Assembly (NCBI GenBank): GCA_029983625.1
Contig: JASBZF010000026.1
Location: 1-19,221, forward strand
Reading direction: 5' to 3'
Length of the DNA stretch: 19,221 bases
DNA from: Pauljensenia sp.
GTDB lineage: Bacteria > Actinomycetota > Actinomycetes > Actinomycetales > Actinomycetaceae
In this document: positions 6,188 through 14,139 of the stretch, piece by piece
Layout: the number at the start of each line of letters is the position of its first letter
How positions within the stretch are numbered: position 1 is the first letter of the stretch
Position numbers and translations under genes: made by a program
The notes under the pieces: model-generated
What the model saw: only the letters and a program-made list of their open reading frames with translations
What the model was told of the DNA's origin: nothing
Database searches by the model: none

Positions 6188-8290
6188 TTATTCCTTGGGA
6201 TCACAGGCTGTGATTTTCCATAGTTTCGCAGTGCCGCCCTCGTCCACCAATTCAAATCCTGTGGAAGTGTCCACATCGTACAGGCCCGGATAACGTGAAG
6301 AACGACGGAAGTCGTAATACATGCCGTCCTCGTCCTCGTAAAAGTGCGTGACCTGAAGGGAACGGATCGCCTCACAGACCGCAGGATCGTCACCGATCCG
6401 ATGAAAACGCTCAGCGAGAATAGTTTCCGGTGAATCTTGAGGACTGACTCGCGTCAGCTGAGGGAAGACCACGTGATGTTGACCAATAACTTCGCTGTAG
6501 GCGGCACCAGCAATCGGATCGCCCAGCACGACGGCCTCGGCGGGGATGAGTAACTGCATACGGCGAATCATTGCGAGTTCACCTCGGCTGGCCATGCCCG
6601 GTTTCCCTAAATGATCGGGGTCATACACGTAGTCCGTTGCCGCTGCGCGCGCATCATAAGCACCTAATCCCGTGACCAGTAAAAGAACCAGGCCGAGTGC
6701 CACATCAACTTTCCAACGCGCTAATAGCGCGCCAGATTTTTTCGCTGATTCTTCTGCAATATGAGCGCCGTGTAAACGAGAAGAAGAAAAACGCTGAAAA
6801 AGGAAAGTGGCGAGTGCGTGAAAACCAAGCGCCATAAGTGGCACCATCGTTAAACCTTGCGCCCCCATGATCCTTCGCGCATCGGAATACCAGGGTGCCA
6901 CAAGGAAAGTCCGAAACTCACCAATCGGCGCATAGGCTAAAAAAGTGAGGAAACAAAAAACAAGATAAGACGCAATCGGCCACAGCGGCAAAGGATGCGA
7001 TGTTCGCGATAAAAGGACGAGGGCGATTATTCCCAGCAGAACAAGGAGAGCTTGAACAATGATCTCCATGCTCATGGCAAGTGTCGCAGTGAAAGGAGGT
7101 GCCGGAGTGAACATGTGAGAAAGGGCGTAACCCCAGGAAATCCCCGCCCTCGGATACTCCCCCATGACGCGAATCCTGTCGGTGGTTAAAGCAAAGAAAG
7201 GGAGCGCGAGGGCGAGGAAAGTGAAAACTCCGAGCGTGAGTGTGCGAAGCCGCGCGCCCGCGCGAATCGCTGAAACAATAAGCTTCCAGGACGCGGGTAA
7301 TAAGGCGGGTAAAAGTAATGCGGCAAGAACAAAAGCAGAAGTCGGATGCGCTGAAATTGCCCCCAGCATCGCAAAGAGAGCGGCAAAAGATAAAGGAAGA
7401 TGACGAAGGAGAGCTGGCAGGCCCAGCTCACAATCCGCAGCGAATCGACGCCCCACGAGGATCGTCAACGCAAACACTCCGGGAATGAGGGCGAGGCCGC
7501 TTGCGTTCGGCCACTGGTTGTACATCGTGAGGTTATCGGCGGGCATGTTGAGCAAAAGCCCAGCGAGGACAGGTGAAGCGAGGATCGCAGACCTTGAGGG
7601 TACGAGGACACTCGTCAGAGCCGTCGCGCCGACAACCCAGATCACCATGAGGACAATCGAGGAAGCATTCGCGGTGAGGACAACTCGCGTAGGTGTAGCG
7701 AACAAAGAGACGAAGGCGTGCCAGGTCGCCGGATAGTAGAACTCGCGGCCACCGTACAGGTCCGCAAGCCCCCCGAAAGAACTTGCGGAATGCGAATGAA
7801 GGATCGACCACACTCCGTTGAGGTGGAAGGTCGAATCCCACTGTTGCGCAGGAAGACGCGGATCGGCGCGAAAAAGCATCGGCATTGCGGCAAGAAAAGA
7901 TCCGAGGGTGATCATCCCCCAGGTGGAGGCGCGTACCCGTGCTTGCTTTTCGCCGAGCGGACGCCGCGTCCCGATTGCGTGAACAATTCCTCCCGCATGT
8001 AAGTGGCCGCCGCTTGCCCGTTTCGCGGCGGCCAGCAGCCACACAACAGCACCCAGCAAGGTGAAGAGCCCGAGGACGGGGAAAACTTTTGCGCGTTCCC
8101 ACGCGATCCCACAAGCGTCGAAAACGAAGGAAAGAAGAGACAGGACTGCGAAGACAATCGCAGGTGAGACGGCCAGGGCGACGAGTGAGGAACGCAGATG
8201 TGCCCTCGTCCAGAAGAAAGCGGGGAGCGTCGTTAAGACAAGCATCCCGACGATTGTCGGAATGAGCGCCCACCATTGGCCGAGCATCAT
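6188..8290 (-). CDS. DUF6541-type multispanning membrane protein
   Basis: A 700-residue polytopic membrane protein with roughly 14 hydrophobic segments and a C-terminal soluble domain of about 150 residues. After the first helices comes an extracytoplasmic-looking loop with Q-Q-W-D-S-T-F-H-L-N-G, then G-G-R-E-F-Y-Y-P-A-T-W-H, then N-Q-W-P-N-A-S-G. These conserved acidic and aromatic loop residues resemble GT-C-type lipid-linked-sugar glycosyltransferases and match what I recall of the actinobacterial DUF6541 family. The reaction is unproven. ATG at 8290 is chosen over the GTG one codon upstream because GAGGAG lies 6 nt before it. The dedA stop is 13 bp upstream, so the two genes form an operon. 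A role in cell-envelope glycan assembly is inference from fold and context. Confidence 0.75.
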   Translation of the reverse strand: MMLGQWWALIPTIVGMLVLTTLPAFFWTRAHLRSSLVALAVSPAIVFAVLSLLSFVFDACGIAWERAKVFPVLGLFTLLGAVVWLLAAAKRASGGHLHAGGIVHAIGTRRPLGEKQARVRASTWGMITLGSFLAAMPMLFRADPRLPAQQWDSTFHLNGVWSILHSHSASSFGGLADLYGGREFYYPATWHAFVSLFATPTRVVLTANASSIVLMVIWVVGATALTSVLVPSRSAILASPVLAGLLLNMPADNLTMYNQWPNASGLALIPGVFALTILVGRRFAADCELGLPALLRHLPLSFAALFAMLGAISAHPTSAFVLAALLLPALLPASWKLIVSAIRAGARLRTLTLGVFTFLALALPFFALTTDRIRVMGEYPRAGISWGYALSHMFTPAPPFTATLAMSMEIIVQALLVLLGIIALVLLSRTSHPLPLWPIASYLVFCFLTFLAYAPIGEFRTFLVAPWYSDARRIMGAQGLTMVPLMALGFHALATFLFQRFSSSRLHGAHIAEESAKKSGALLARWKVDVALGLVLLLVTGLGAYDARAAATDYVYDPDHLGKPGMASRGELAMIRRMQLLIPAEAVVLGDPIAGAAYSEVIGQHHVVFPQLTRVSPQDSPETILAERFHRIGDDPAVCEAIRSLQVTHFYEDEDGMYYDFRRSSRYPGLYDVDTSTGFELVDEGGTAKLWKITACDPKE

Positions 8291-8303
8291 CACCTACTCC
8301 TCG

Positions 8304-9002
8304 CTACTCATCAGCAGCCTCGCCCACCTCAGTGTCCACCGCAGTTTTCGCTGCTCGACGATGATGAATGAGCTCTACAATCATCGGCACTAAAGACACA
8401 GCAACAATTGCGAGGATAATCGCTGAAAGATGATCGTGAATAAAAGGAATACCGCCGAGGGCGGAACCTAAGTACGTGATCCCCACTCCCCACAGTAAAG
8501 CCCCAAGAGAGTTAAAGACAAGGAACTTCGGATACGGATAGCGCGCAATACCCGCCGCAAGAGGAATGAACGTGCGCACGAAGGGAATGAAACGGCCAAT
8601 CACCAGCGAACGCCCACCGTAATCCGCGAAGTAACGTTCTGCTTTGAGCAGATGCTCAGTTTTTAAGACGCGCGCATCGTCACGGAAGAGTTTGCGGCCA
8701 CAATAAGCCCCCAACCAATATCCGATTTGAGCGCCGATGAATGCCGCGAGGAAAATCCACAGCACAAGTGTCGGGAGGTGAAGGCCGAGGCGATCATGTA
8801 AAAGACCGGCGGTAAAAAGAAGCGAATCACCGGGAAGAACAGGGAAAAGGACTCCCGATTCGATGAAAACAATTGCGAGAGTGCCCCATAAAACCCACGG
8901 CCCCATCGCAAGAAGCAGGCTCTCAGGATCGTGGAACCATTCGAGGAAAGTCTGCAGCCAAGACACGTCAGAAACCATCGGGGTGAAACTGTGGAGGAAC
9001 AA
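8304..9002 (-). CDS. DedA-family membrane protein
   Basis: A member of the DedA/SNARE-associated family, some of whose members flip undecaprenyl phosphate or phospholipids. From the proposed start it has 232 residues. The family motifs are I-E-S-G near 47-50, FPVLPGDSLLF (53-63), and GRFIPFVRTF (136-145) followed by P-L-A-A-G. About five hydrophobic segments are present. The proposed start is TTG at 9002, because AAGGAG (9008-9013) lies 5 nt before it and a TAGTGT -10 box at 9038-9043 would start transcription near 9031. The alternative ATG at 9026 has no ribosome site and ATG at 8978 has none either. The open frame continues much further upstream, but only as a shadow of the divergent gene. 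It is first in an operon with the DUF6541 gene. Confidence 0.88.
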   Translation of the reverse strand: MFLHSFTPMVSDVSWLQTFLEWFHDPESLLLAMGPWVLWGTLAIVFIESGVLFPVLPGDSLLFTAGLLHDRLGLHLPTLVLWIFLAAFIGAQIGYWLGAYCGRKLFRDDARVLKTEHLLKAERYFADYGGRSLVIGRFIPFVRTFIPLAAGIARYPYPKFLVFNSLGALLWGVGITYLGSALGGIPFIHDHLSAIILAIVAVSLVPMIVELIHHRRAAKTAVDTEVGEAADE

Positions 9003-9037
9003 GCGGTCTCCTTGATATGCGTACATGTTCTGCCCCC

Positions 9038-9043
9038 ACACTA
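9038..9043 (-). promoter_or_regulatory. -10 box of the dedA operon
   Basis: TAGTGT on the minus strand would set a start near 9031 and a leader of about 28 nt containing AAGGAG. It sits only 20 bp from the divergent -10 box of the LPG-synthase-like gene, so the two promoters must share DNA. Confidence 0.4.
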
Positions 9044-9062
9044 CCCGCCCAGAAGAGGCCGG

Positions 9063-9068
9063 TAGGAT
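9063..9068 (+). promoter_or_regulatory. -10 box of the LPG-synthase-like gene, predicted leaderless
   Basis: TAGGAT ends 7 bp before the ATG at 9076, with no Shine-Dalgarno motif between them. This decides the start against the in-frame ATG at 9025, which lies upstream of the promoter. Confidence 0.55.
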
Positions 9069-9075
9069 CTCAGAT

Positions 9076-11760
9076 ATGGACGGCGAAGTGAATCCTGTCG
9101 CGTCCGCCGAAGCGGACTTCGATTCACCCGTATCTTCCCCACCACCTCCACACCCTGACGAATCCGCAGAAACTCCCGCCACACCCAGCCCTTCTTTCCC
9201 TTCTTCTTCTGTGACTTTCGAGGCGAACTTCGTGTCTGCTGCGGTGAACCCGTCGCCGCAGTCCCGTCGCCTCCCCTGGGAAGTACGTTTTTCTGACCGC
9301 GTTGAACCGCGCAGAAGACGACGCACCGACCTCTTCGACCTGGCGATTGCGCTCCTCGCAATCGCCGCAATCTGGGCGGTCGGCTTTTTTGCGAACTCAA
9401 CCACTCAAGGCGTCACCGAAGATGTCCTCCGCTTCCAGTTCATCCGCGAAGTGCTTTTTCTGCCCATCACACTCGTCGAAGGGATCATCGTCCTTTTCGC
9501 CCCGATCGCAATCGTGCTCGCCCTGGCCCTCAGGCGTCGTCTCAACGCGATTATTCAATCCGTGGGGACCGCACTCCTGGCAGCGCTCCTGGGAAGTGGG
9601 ATCCTCTGGAGTCTTTCGCTCCTTCCTGAAGACCTCACCGCGCCACTGCGCGTCGCAAAAGCGCACGTCGCCCTCAGTGCCACAAGCAATACTGAAATCG
9701 CCCTCAACATTGTTGTCCTCACCTTGTGTGCCCTCTTCACAGCTGCAGGTGAAGCCCAGAACATGAGAACTGTGCGATGGTCGTGGGCTGGAATATGGAT
9801 CATCGTCTTCCTCGGAGTTTTACGCTCCTCCATGACTCTTCCCGGTGCGTTTATTTCCGTTTTCATCGGCAGGTCCGTCGGCTGCGCTGCACGCTGGATT
9901 TTTGGTTTTGAAGATCGCCGCGCTTCAGGAAGCGACATCGTCGGTGCACTCCTTGACCTTGGAACCATCCCCGTACAGATCGTGCGTACCGACCTCGACA
10001 CGAATGACGAACCTTTACTGACCCGGATAGTGATCGAAGACCACAACTCGCATTTAAAGATCATTGACCGGGCGACAGAAGCGGCGAGTTACACGGTGAC
10101 TCGCCGCCCAGACCCGGACCGTAACCGCCACTATCAGGCCCTCCTTGACAGCGGAGAGACCGTTGAAGTTGTCGTCCTCGACCCGGGGAGGGAAATCCTA
10201 GGAACCATCGTTGACGTCTGGAACAATATCCGTCTTCGCGGACTGAGCCGCTGGATTTCCCCCTCTTTAAAAGCGACCGCTGAGCGCGCCGCCCTCGTCA
10301 CGATCTCAGCGAAACGCGCGGGCGTGTGCACCCCTGAACTCATTGGAATCGCACAGGCAGGTGATTCCCTCATCTCTGTTGCGCACGCACTCCCACCGAC
10401 GACACCGCTGTACGAACTGCCTGAAAACGTCCTCAGTGATGACATGCTCGACGAAGCTTGGCGTCAACTCCTTGCCGCACATTCGCGCGGAATCAGTCAT
10501 CGTGACCTCGGTTTGGACTCCCTTGTCGTTGATAAAAACGGCAAGCTCTGGATCTTGGATTGGGAGCGCGGCGAGATCGCAGGAACCGAACTTAACCGCA
10601 GGATCGATGTCGCGCAGATGCTCGTCCATCAGGCTCTGTGTGCAGGTGAAGAGCGTGCCTTGCAATCCGCTCGCAGAATCTGCGACGAAGGGACTTTGAG
10701 AAGTGCGGTGCCTGTCATGCAGCGGGCTGTCCTTCCGTCTTCCCTGAATCAAAGTGTGAAGCGCTCCTCCCTCGTTGAAAGTTTGCGCGTGGCTGTCCTG
10801 GGCAGTGACGAGGGCGAAACTGTGGAATTGACGCACGTCAGACGATTTGAACCGCGCACGGTCATCATGGTTGCGCTCCTTTTCGTTGCGCTGATCGTTG
10901 TTCTTGGCTCTTTGACTTTTGAGGACATTACCGCAGCGCTTATGCAAGCGAACCCGTGGTGGATAGGCGCGGCCTTTGGCTTAGCCTGTTTGACTTGGGT
11001 GGGTGGAGCGATCCCTCTGATGGCTTTGAGTCCTGTGCGGCTTCGTTTCTTTGATGCTGTCGTTGCGCAGGTCGCAGCTTCCCTCGCGACGATTGTGGCG
11101 CCCGCGGGGGTGGGTCCTGCTGTTGTGAATCTGCGGCTGTTGAAGAAAAAGAAAGTGAATACGGTTGTCGCCGCAACGACTGTGACGCTTCAGCAGCTGC
11201 TTCAGCTTTTCATCATGCTGTCGTTTCTGCTTCTTGTCATGGTGCTGTCGGGGAATTCGCTGTCTGTTCAGCTTCCCTATGGGACGATTCTCGCGGTCGC
11301 AGCTTTTGTGGTCGTCGGTATCGGGATTGCTTTGTCGGTCCCACGTCTGCGCAGGTGGTTGTGGTTCAAAGTTGAACCGACCTGGACGCAGGTGCTCCCT
11401 CGTTTCGTCTGGATCCTTGGCCGCCCCGCTCGGATCGCCGCGATCCTCGCGGGGAATCTCTTGATGAATGTCGGTTTCGTGGGGGCGTTCTGGGCGAGTT
11501 TAGTGGCGATGGGTGGCTCTCTTGATTTCCTGTCTTTAGCTTTGACTTACTTAGCGTCGAACTCTTTGGGTTCTGTGATTCCTGCTCCGGGTGGTATCGG
11601 GCCGGTTGAAGCGGCTTTGACGGCGGGCCTTCAGGTTGCGGGTATCCCTTTGTCGATTGGGTTGCCTACGGCGGTGCTGTATAGGCTCGTCACTTTCTAT
11701 GGGCGTATTCCTTTTGGGTGGGTGGCGATGAAATGGATGGAACGCAAGGATCTTCTCTGA
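9076..11760 (+). CDS. Kinase-like / lysylphosphatidylglycerol-synthase-type membrane protein
   Basis: An 894-residue protein in three parts. An acidic, proline/serine-rich cytoplasmic N-terminus (about 1-75) leads to a first membrane block (about 90-275). Next comes a kinase-like domain (about 300-590) with E-R-A-A-L and A-G-V-C-T-P-E-L helices, the catalytic-loop-like HRDLGLDS (475-482) and LDW (D495) where DFG is expected. A C-terminal flippase-like block (about 590-885) has 7-8 helices and the motifs P-A-G-V-G-P-A and P-A-P-G-G-I-G-P-V-E-A-A typical of the LPG_synthase_TM (MprF-type) family. The Asn that normally follows the catalytic Asp is Ser482, so the kinase may be inactive or atypical. 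No lysyl-transferase domain is present, so lipid transport fits better than lysyl-PG synthesis. It is divergent from dedA. Codon usage shifts at the last domain. Confidence 0.85.
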   Translation: MDGEVNPVASAEADFDSPVSSPPPPHPDESAETPATPSPSFPSSSVTFEANFVSAAVNPSPQSRRLPWEVRFSDRVEPRRRRRTDLFDLAIALLAIAAIWAVGFFANSTTQGVTEDVLRFQFIREVLFLPITLVEGIIVLFAPIAIVLALALRRRLNAIIQSVGTALLAALLGSGILWSLSLLPEDLTAPLRVAKAHVALSATSNTEIALNIVVLTLCALFTAAGEAQNMRTVRWSWAGIWIIVFLGVLRSSMTLPGAFISVFIGRSVGCAARWIFGFEDRRASGSDIVGALLDLGTIPVQIVRTDLDTNDEPLLTRIVIEDHNSHLKIIDRATEAASYTVTRRPDPDRNRHYQALLDSGETVEVVVLDPGREILGTIVDVWNNIRLRGLSRWISPSLKATAERAALVTISAKRAGVCTPELIGIAQAGDSLISVAHALPPTTPLYELPENVLSDDMLDEAWRQLLAAHSRGISHRDLGLDSLVVDKNGKLWILDWERGEIAGTELNRRIDVAQMLVHQALCAGEERALQSARRICDEGTLRSAVPVMQRAVLPSSLNQSVKRSSLVESLRVAVLGSDEGETVELTHVRRFEPRTVIMVALLFVALIVVLGSLTFEDITAALMQANPWWIGAAFGLACLTWVGGAIPLMALSPVRLRFFDAVVAQVAASLATIVAPAGVGPAVVNLRLLKKKKVNTVVAATTVTLQQLLQLFIMLSFLLLVMVLSGNSLSVQLPYGTILAVAAFVVVGIGIALSVPRLRRWLWFKVEPTWTQVLPRFVWILGRPARIAAILAGNLLMNVGFVGAFWASLVAMGGSLDFLSLALTYLASNSLGSVIPAPGGIGPVEAALTAGLQVAGIPLSIGLPTAVLYRLVTFYGRIPFGWVAMKWMERKDLL

Positions 11761-11768
11761 GAATGTCA

Positions 11769-11805
11769 GTTCCCAACGACTGCAGGAACCCTGTTCTTTT
11801 CTTTT
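11769..11805 (+). terminator. Candidate intrinsic terminator
   Basis: GTTCC (11769-11773) and GGAAC (11785-11789) form a short stem, followed at 11794-11805 by a T-rich run. It lies 9 bp after the LPG-synthase-like stop and just before the methyltransferase promoter. The stem is only 5 bp with an 11-nt loop. Confidence 0.4.
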
Positions 11806-11810
11806 AGGAT
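11805..11810 (+). promoter_or_regulatory. -10 box of the methyltransferase gene, predicted leaderless
   Basis: TAGGAT is followed by 6 bp and then the GTG start at 11817. It is the same hexamer as in front of the LPG-synthase-like gene. No Shine-Dalgarno motif is present. Confidence 0.5.
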
Positions 11811-11816
11811 TTTCGG

Positions 11817-12599
11817 GTGCTTGAGTACTGTCCAGGTAACCCTTTCACTTTTGCGGCGCCGCAGTATGCGAAGGTGCGTCCTTCCTATCCTCAGGCGGTT
11901 CTTGATGAGATTTTGACGCGACTCTGTCCTTTAGTGGTTCCGATGTCAGCGTTGCGGGCTGCTGATATTGGTGCGGGCACGGGGAAAATGAGTGTTCTCC
12001 TTGCGCAGCGAGGGGTTGAGGTGGACGCTGTTGAACCGTCTGCGTCGATGCGTGAACAGATGTGTCATCAGATGCGTAACGTGGTCGCCAGCGTGAATGA
12101 GCGGATCCGAATCACAGAGGGGAGCGCGGAGGCCACCGGCTTAGCGACTTCTTCATGCGATCTTGTTGTGTACGCCCAGTCTTGGCATTGGGTGGACGCT
12201 GAAGCTGCGAGCACAGAAGCTGCGCGTATTCTTCGCGAGGGCGGTCTTCTTGCTGCCGTGTGGAACCAATTGGATGTGTCTGTTCCGTGGGTTCATCGAC
12301 TGTCACGGATCATGCGTTCTGGAGATGTTCACCGTGCCCACACTCCTCCGGCTTTCGGGCAATTCTTCGAGGAGCCGCTTTTGAAGCTCGTGGAGTGGAG
12401 TGAGGTCATGACACCTGAGGAGATTCTGCTCTTAGGGACGACACGTTCCTCGTATCTGCGTCAGGATGGTGCGGGGCGTGAACGTATGCAAAAGAACCTG
12501 AGGTGGTATCTCTACGAACACTTGGGGTATAAGCCCGCTGAGGAGGTCACGCTTCCGTACATGACGCTGACCTGGACGGCAAGGCGCCTCACGTCCTGA
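11817..12599 (+). CDS. Class I SAM-dependent methyltransferase
   Basis: A 260-residue cytoplasmic methyltransferase of the UbiE/Methyltransf_11 type. The Y-A-K-V-R-P-S-Y-P motif (18-25) typical of this subfamily precedes the SAM-binding motif I ADIGAGTGKMS (49-59). The acidic residue ending strand 2 is in V-E-P-S. Motif II G-S-A-E-A is followed by the C-D-L-V-V-Y-A strand and the S-W-H-W-V-D segment, and the post-strand-5 loop is I-L-R-E-G-G-L-L. The substrate cannot be told from sequence. The start is a GTG placed 6 bp after TAGGAT, so a leaderless message is expected. It converges with the lipid-kinase gene across a 147-bp gap in which I see no convincing structure. Confidence 0.88.
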   Translation: MLEYCPGNPFTFAAPQYAKVRPSYPQAVLDEILTRLCPLVVPMSALRAADIGAGTGKMSVLLAQRGVEVDAVEPSASMREQMCHQMRNVVASVNERIRITEGSAEATGLATSSCDLVVYAQSWHWVDAEAASTEAARILREGGLLAAVWNQLDVSVPWVHRLSRIMRSGDVHRAHTPPAFGQFFEEPLLKLVEWSEVMTPEEILLLGTTRSSYLRQDGAGRERMQKNLRWYLYEHLGYKPAEEVTLPYMTLTWTARRLTS

Positions 12600-12746
12600 A
12601 TCTTTTTCGGGTTCTTTCACGTTGTGCCACGTCTTAAGCACACCCGTTATGTCTTCTGTGCTTCATGCGCGCGACAGCACGGTTTTATTTTCGAGAGGCT
12701 TCATCGGTGAAAGTGTGGGGCAAGGGAGCCGAATGTGCTGCGGTTT

Positions 12747-14051
12747 TTATTCTGCGGGAGGAACTGCGATATCAAGGGCCCCTTGGTCGAGGCGCACATG
12801 AACCGCTCGTGCCGTACCGATCGCATCCCCATCGACTTGAACGACCTGCGGTGTTTGCGCAAGAACAGAGGCACCTTGAGCTTGCCGAAAACGAATGTGA
12901 CCGGTCGAGCTTGGAGTGTTGAAGGTCCGCGCGCCGGTCCCCTGGGCGAGGATTTTCCACGACAGATCCGCCCACCCAAGAAGCCCGGACTGAGTGGACA
13001 CCGCCATCACGTCAAGTAAACCATCATCGAGGCGTGCCGCTGGCGCAAGGGTGATCAGTGGAAGCAAACCGCAATTGGCGAACATGAGTGTGCGCGATTC
13101 AATCCAGGCGAGTTCCTGGTCGGGTTTGTCTGCGATACAGATCCCTTCAAGGGTCGCGGATTCTGCGATCGTGGGGCTGGCAGTATTCGGCGAGGGTGCA
13201 TCTCCGACGGGATTGTCGGCTGGGCGCGGGTGACGTAAAAGGAGGCGCAGTTTCGTCCCTTCGCGGGCAATGGCACCTAAGGCGGCGACAACATAGGCGA
13301 ACCATCCGATTCGTTTCTTCAGTTCAGAATCGGTCGAAGCCATTGTTTCACCGTCGAAACCAAGCCCTGCGATCACAATGAAGGAGTACTCATCGTGTGC
13401 GGGCAAAGAGGCGGGTTCTTTCAGGACGACACCTTGGGCTGCGGCGGCTGTGCGCGCATCCCGCACGAGCATCCCTTCAGCAGGGTGTTCTGACAGTTCA
13501 TCGATGGCGTCGAGGCGGAGCCACCCGCAGTCAACGAGCCGATGTTCGGGCCCACAGGCGATACGAACGGCCCGTTCCACATCGTCGATCGGGATTGATA
13601 GGTTCCGGGCGAGAACATTACCGGTTCCTGCGGGGATGATCCCCATACGCACCCCTGTACCTGCCAGTGCTGCACCGACGGCCCGGACCGTACCGTCCCC
13701 ACCTGAGGCGATGACAAGACTTGCGCCTTTGGCGATGGCTTCAATTGCTTGTCCGGTGCCGGGATCTTGCGGGGTGGTGGTGATCCACTGGATGTTCGGG
13801 ATACCAATGTGAGCGGCTGTGGCGTTCACCCTGGCTTGAAAGGCGGCAAGATCCTGATGTTTTGCCGGGTTCACAATCACCCAGGGACGCGGTTGCCCTC
13901 CTTCTGGTGTGTGTGCAAGAGCAGGATCAAGCATGGCTTTCCGTGTGGTTGCGATGCGTTGATCGCGAGCGAGAAGAAAACGGGACAGGAGTCGCACTCC
14001 AAGGCCAAGGAAGCACACGGTTGCCAGCAGAATCCATGCCGTGACGCTCAT
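12747..14051 (-). CDS. Diacylglycerol-kinase-family lipid kinase
   Basis: A 434-residue protein with an N-terminal membrane anchor (about residues 4-26) and a DAGK catalytic domain. W-V-I-V-N-P-A-K opens the domain at 57-64. The nucleotide-binding motif GGDGT is at 117-121 and PAGTGNVLARN at 140-150. G-L-G-F-D-G-E-T is the later family motif. Family members phosphorylate diacylglycerol, or sphingoid or other lipids, with ATP at the inner face of the membrane. Which lipid is used here is unknown. An insertion of about 40 residues rich in P/A/S splits the C-terminal sandwich domain. The ATG at 14051 follows TAGGGT by exactly 6 bp, so the mRNA should be leaderless. It diverges from serS across an 88-bp region with a large palindrome. 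Confidence 0.88.
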   Translation of the reverse strand: MSVTAWILLATVCFLGLGVRLLSRFLLARDQRIATTRKAMLDPALAHTPEGGQPRPWVIVNPAKHQDLAAFQARVNATAAHIGIPNIQWITTTPQDPGTGQAIEAIAKGASLVIASGGDGTVRAVGAALAGTGVRMGIIPAGTGNVLARNLSIPIDDVERAVRIACGPEHRLVDCGWLRLDAIDELSEHPAEGMLVRDARTAAAAQGVVLKEPASLPAHDEYSFIVIAGLGFDGETMASTDSELKKRIGWFAYVVAALGAIAREGTKLRLLLRHPRPADNPVGDAPSPNTASPTIAESATLEGICIADKPDQELAWIESRTLMFANCGLLPLITLAPAARLDDGLLDVMAVSTQSGLLGWADLSWKILAQGTGARTFNTPSSTGHIRFRQAQGASVLAQTPQVVQVDGDAIGTARAVHVRLDQGALDIAVPPAE

Positions 14052-14057
14052 GTGTTC

Positions 14058-14063
14058 ACCCTA
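14058..14063 (-). promoter_or_regulatory. -10 box of the lipid-kinase gene, predicted leaderless
   Basis: On the minus strand TAGGGT is followed by GAACAC and then the ATG at 14051. The expected -35 position (about 14081-14086) falls inside the palindrome and has no consensus, so this promoter may depend on a regulator. Confidence 0.5.
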
Positions 14064-14072
14064 TCGCCCTCT

Positions 14073-14104
14073 GCCCGCTTATGCGCGCCTGCGCACAAGC
14101 GGGC
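14073..14104. promoter_or_regulatory. 32-bp palindrome between divergent promoters
   Basis: GCCCGCTT (14073-14080) pairs with AAGCGGGC (14097-14104). After one A/C mismatch, TGCGC (14082-14086) pairs with GCGCA (14091-14095) around a 4-nt GCCT centre. In total 13 of 14 positions pair. It covers the -35 region of the lipid-kinase promoter and abuts the -35 region of serS, the position expected of an operator. It might instead act as a cruciform or an antisense-transcript terminator. Confidence 0.6.
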
Positions 14105-14127
14105 GCTTCCTCGTGTTCATGCTGTTT

Positions 14128-14133
14128 TAGTAT
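14128..14133 (+). promoter_or_regulatory. -10 box of serS, predicted leaderless
   Basis: TAGTAT is followed by GGGCGC and then the ATG at 14140, giving 6-bp spacing. There is no room for a T-box leader, so serS is not T-box controlled here. Confidence 0.55.
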
Positions 14134-14139
14134 GGGCGC

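Noticed and set aside
7533..8276. Long minus-strand open frame of 247 codons inside the DUF6541 gene
   Set aside because: It overlaps the DUF6541 gene in another frame, its translation is arginine/cysteine-rich without domain signals, and the main frame has clear membrane helices and motifs.
9025..9075. Upstream ATG for the LPG-synthase-like gene
   Set aside because: It precedes the -10 box TAGGAT; transcription starting near 9076 would exclude it.
9003..9404. N-terminal extension of the DedA frame
   Set aside because: It overlaps the divergent LPG-synthase-like gene completely, is low-complexity and lies upstream of the dedA promoter.
12600..12746. Possible RNA gene or terminator between the methyltransferase and lipid-kinase genes
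   Set aside because: Only short ACGT-type self-complementarity was found; no tRNA-like cloverleaf and no stem with T-tract.
14052..14139. T-box riboswitch upstream of serS
   Set aside because: The -10 box ends 6 bp before the ATG, leaving no leader, and no T-box consensus is present.
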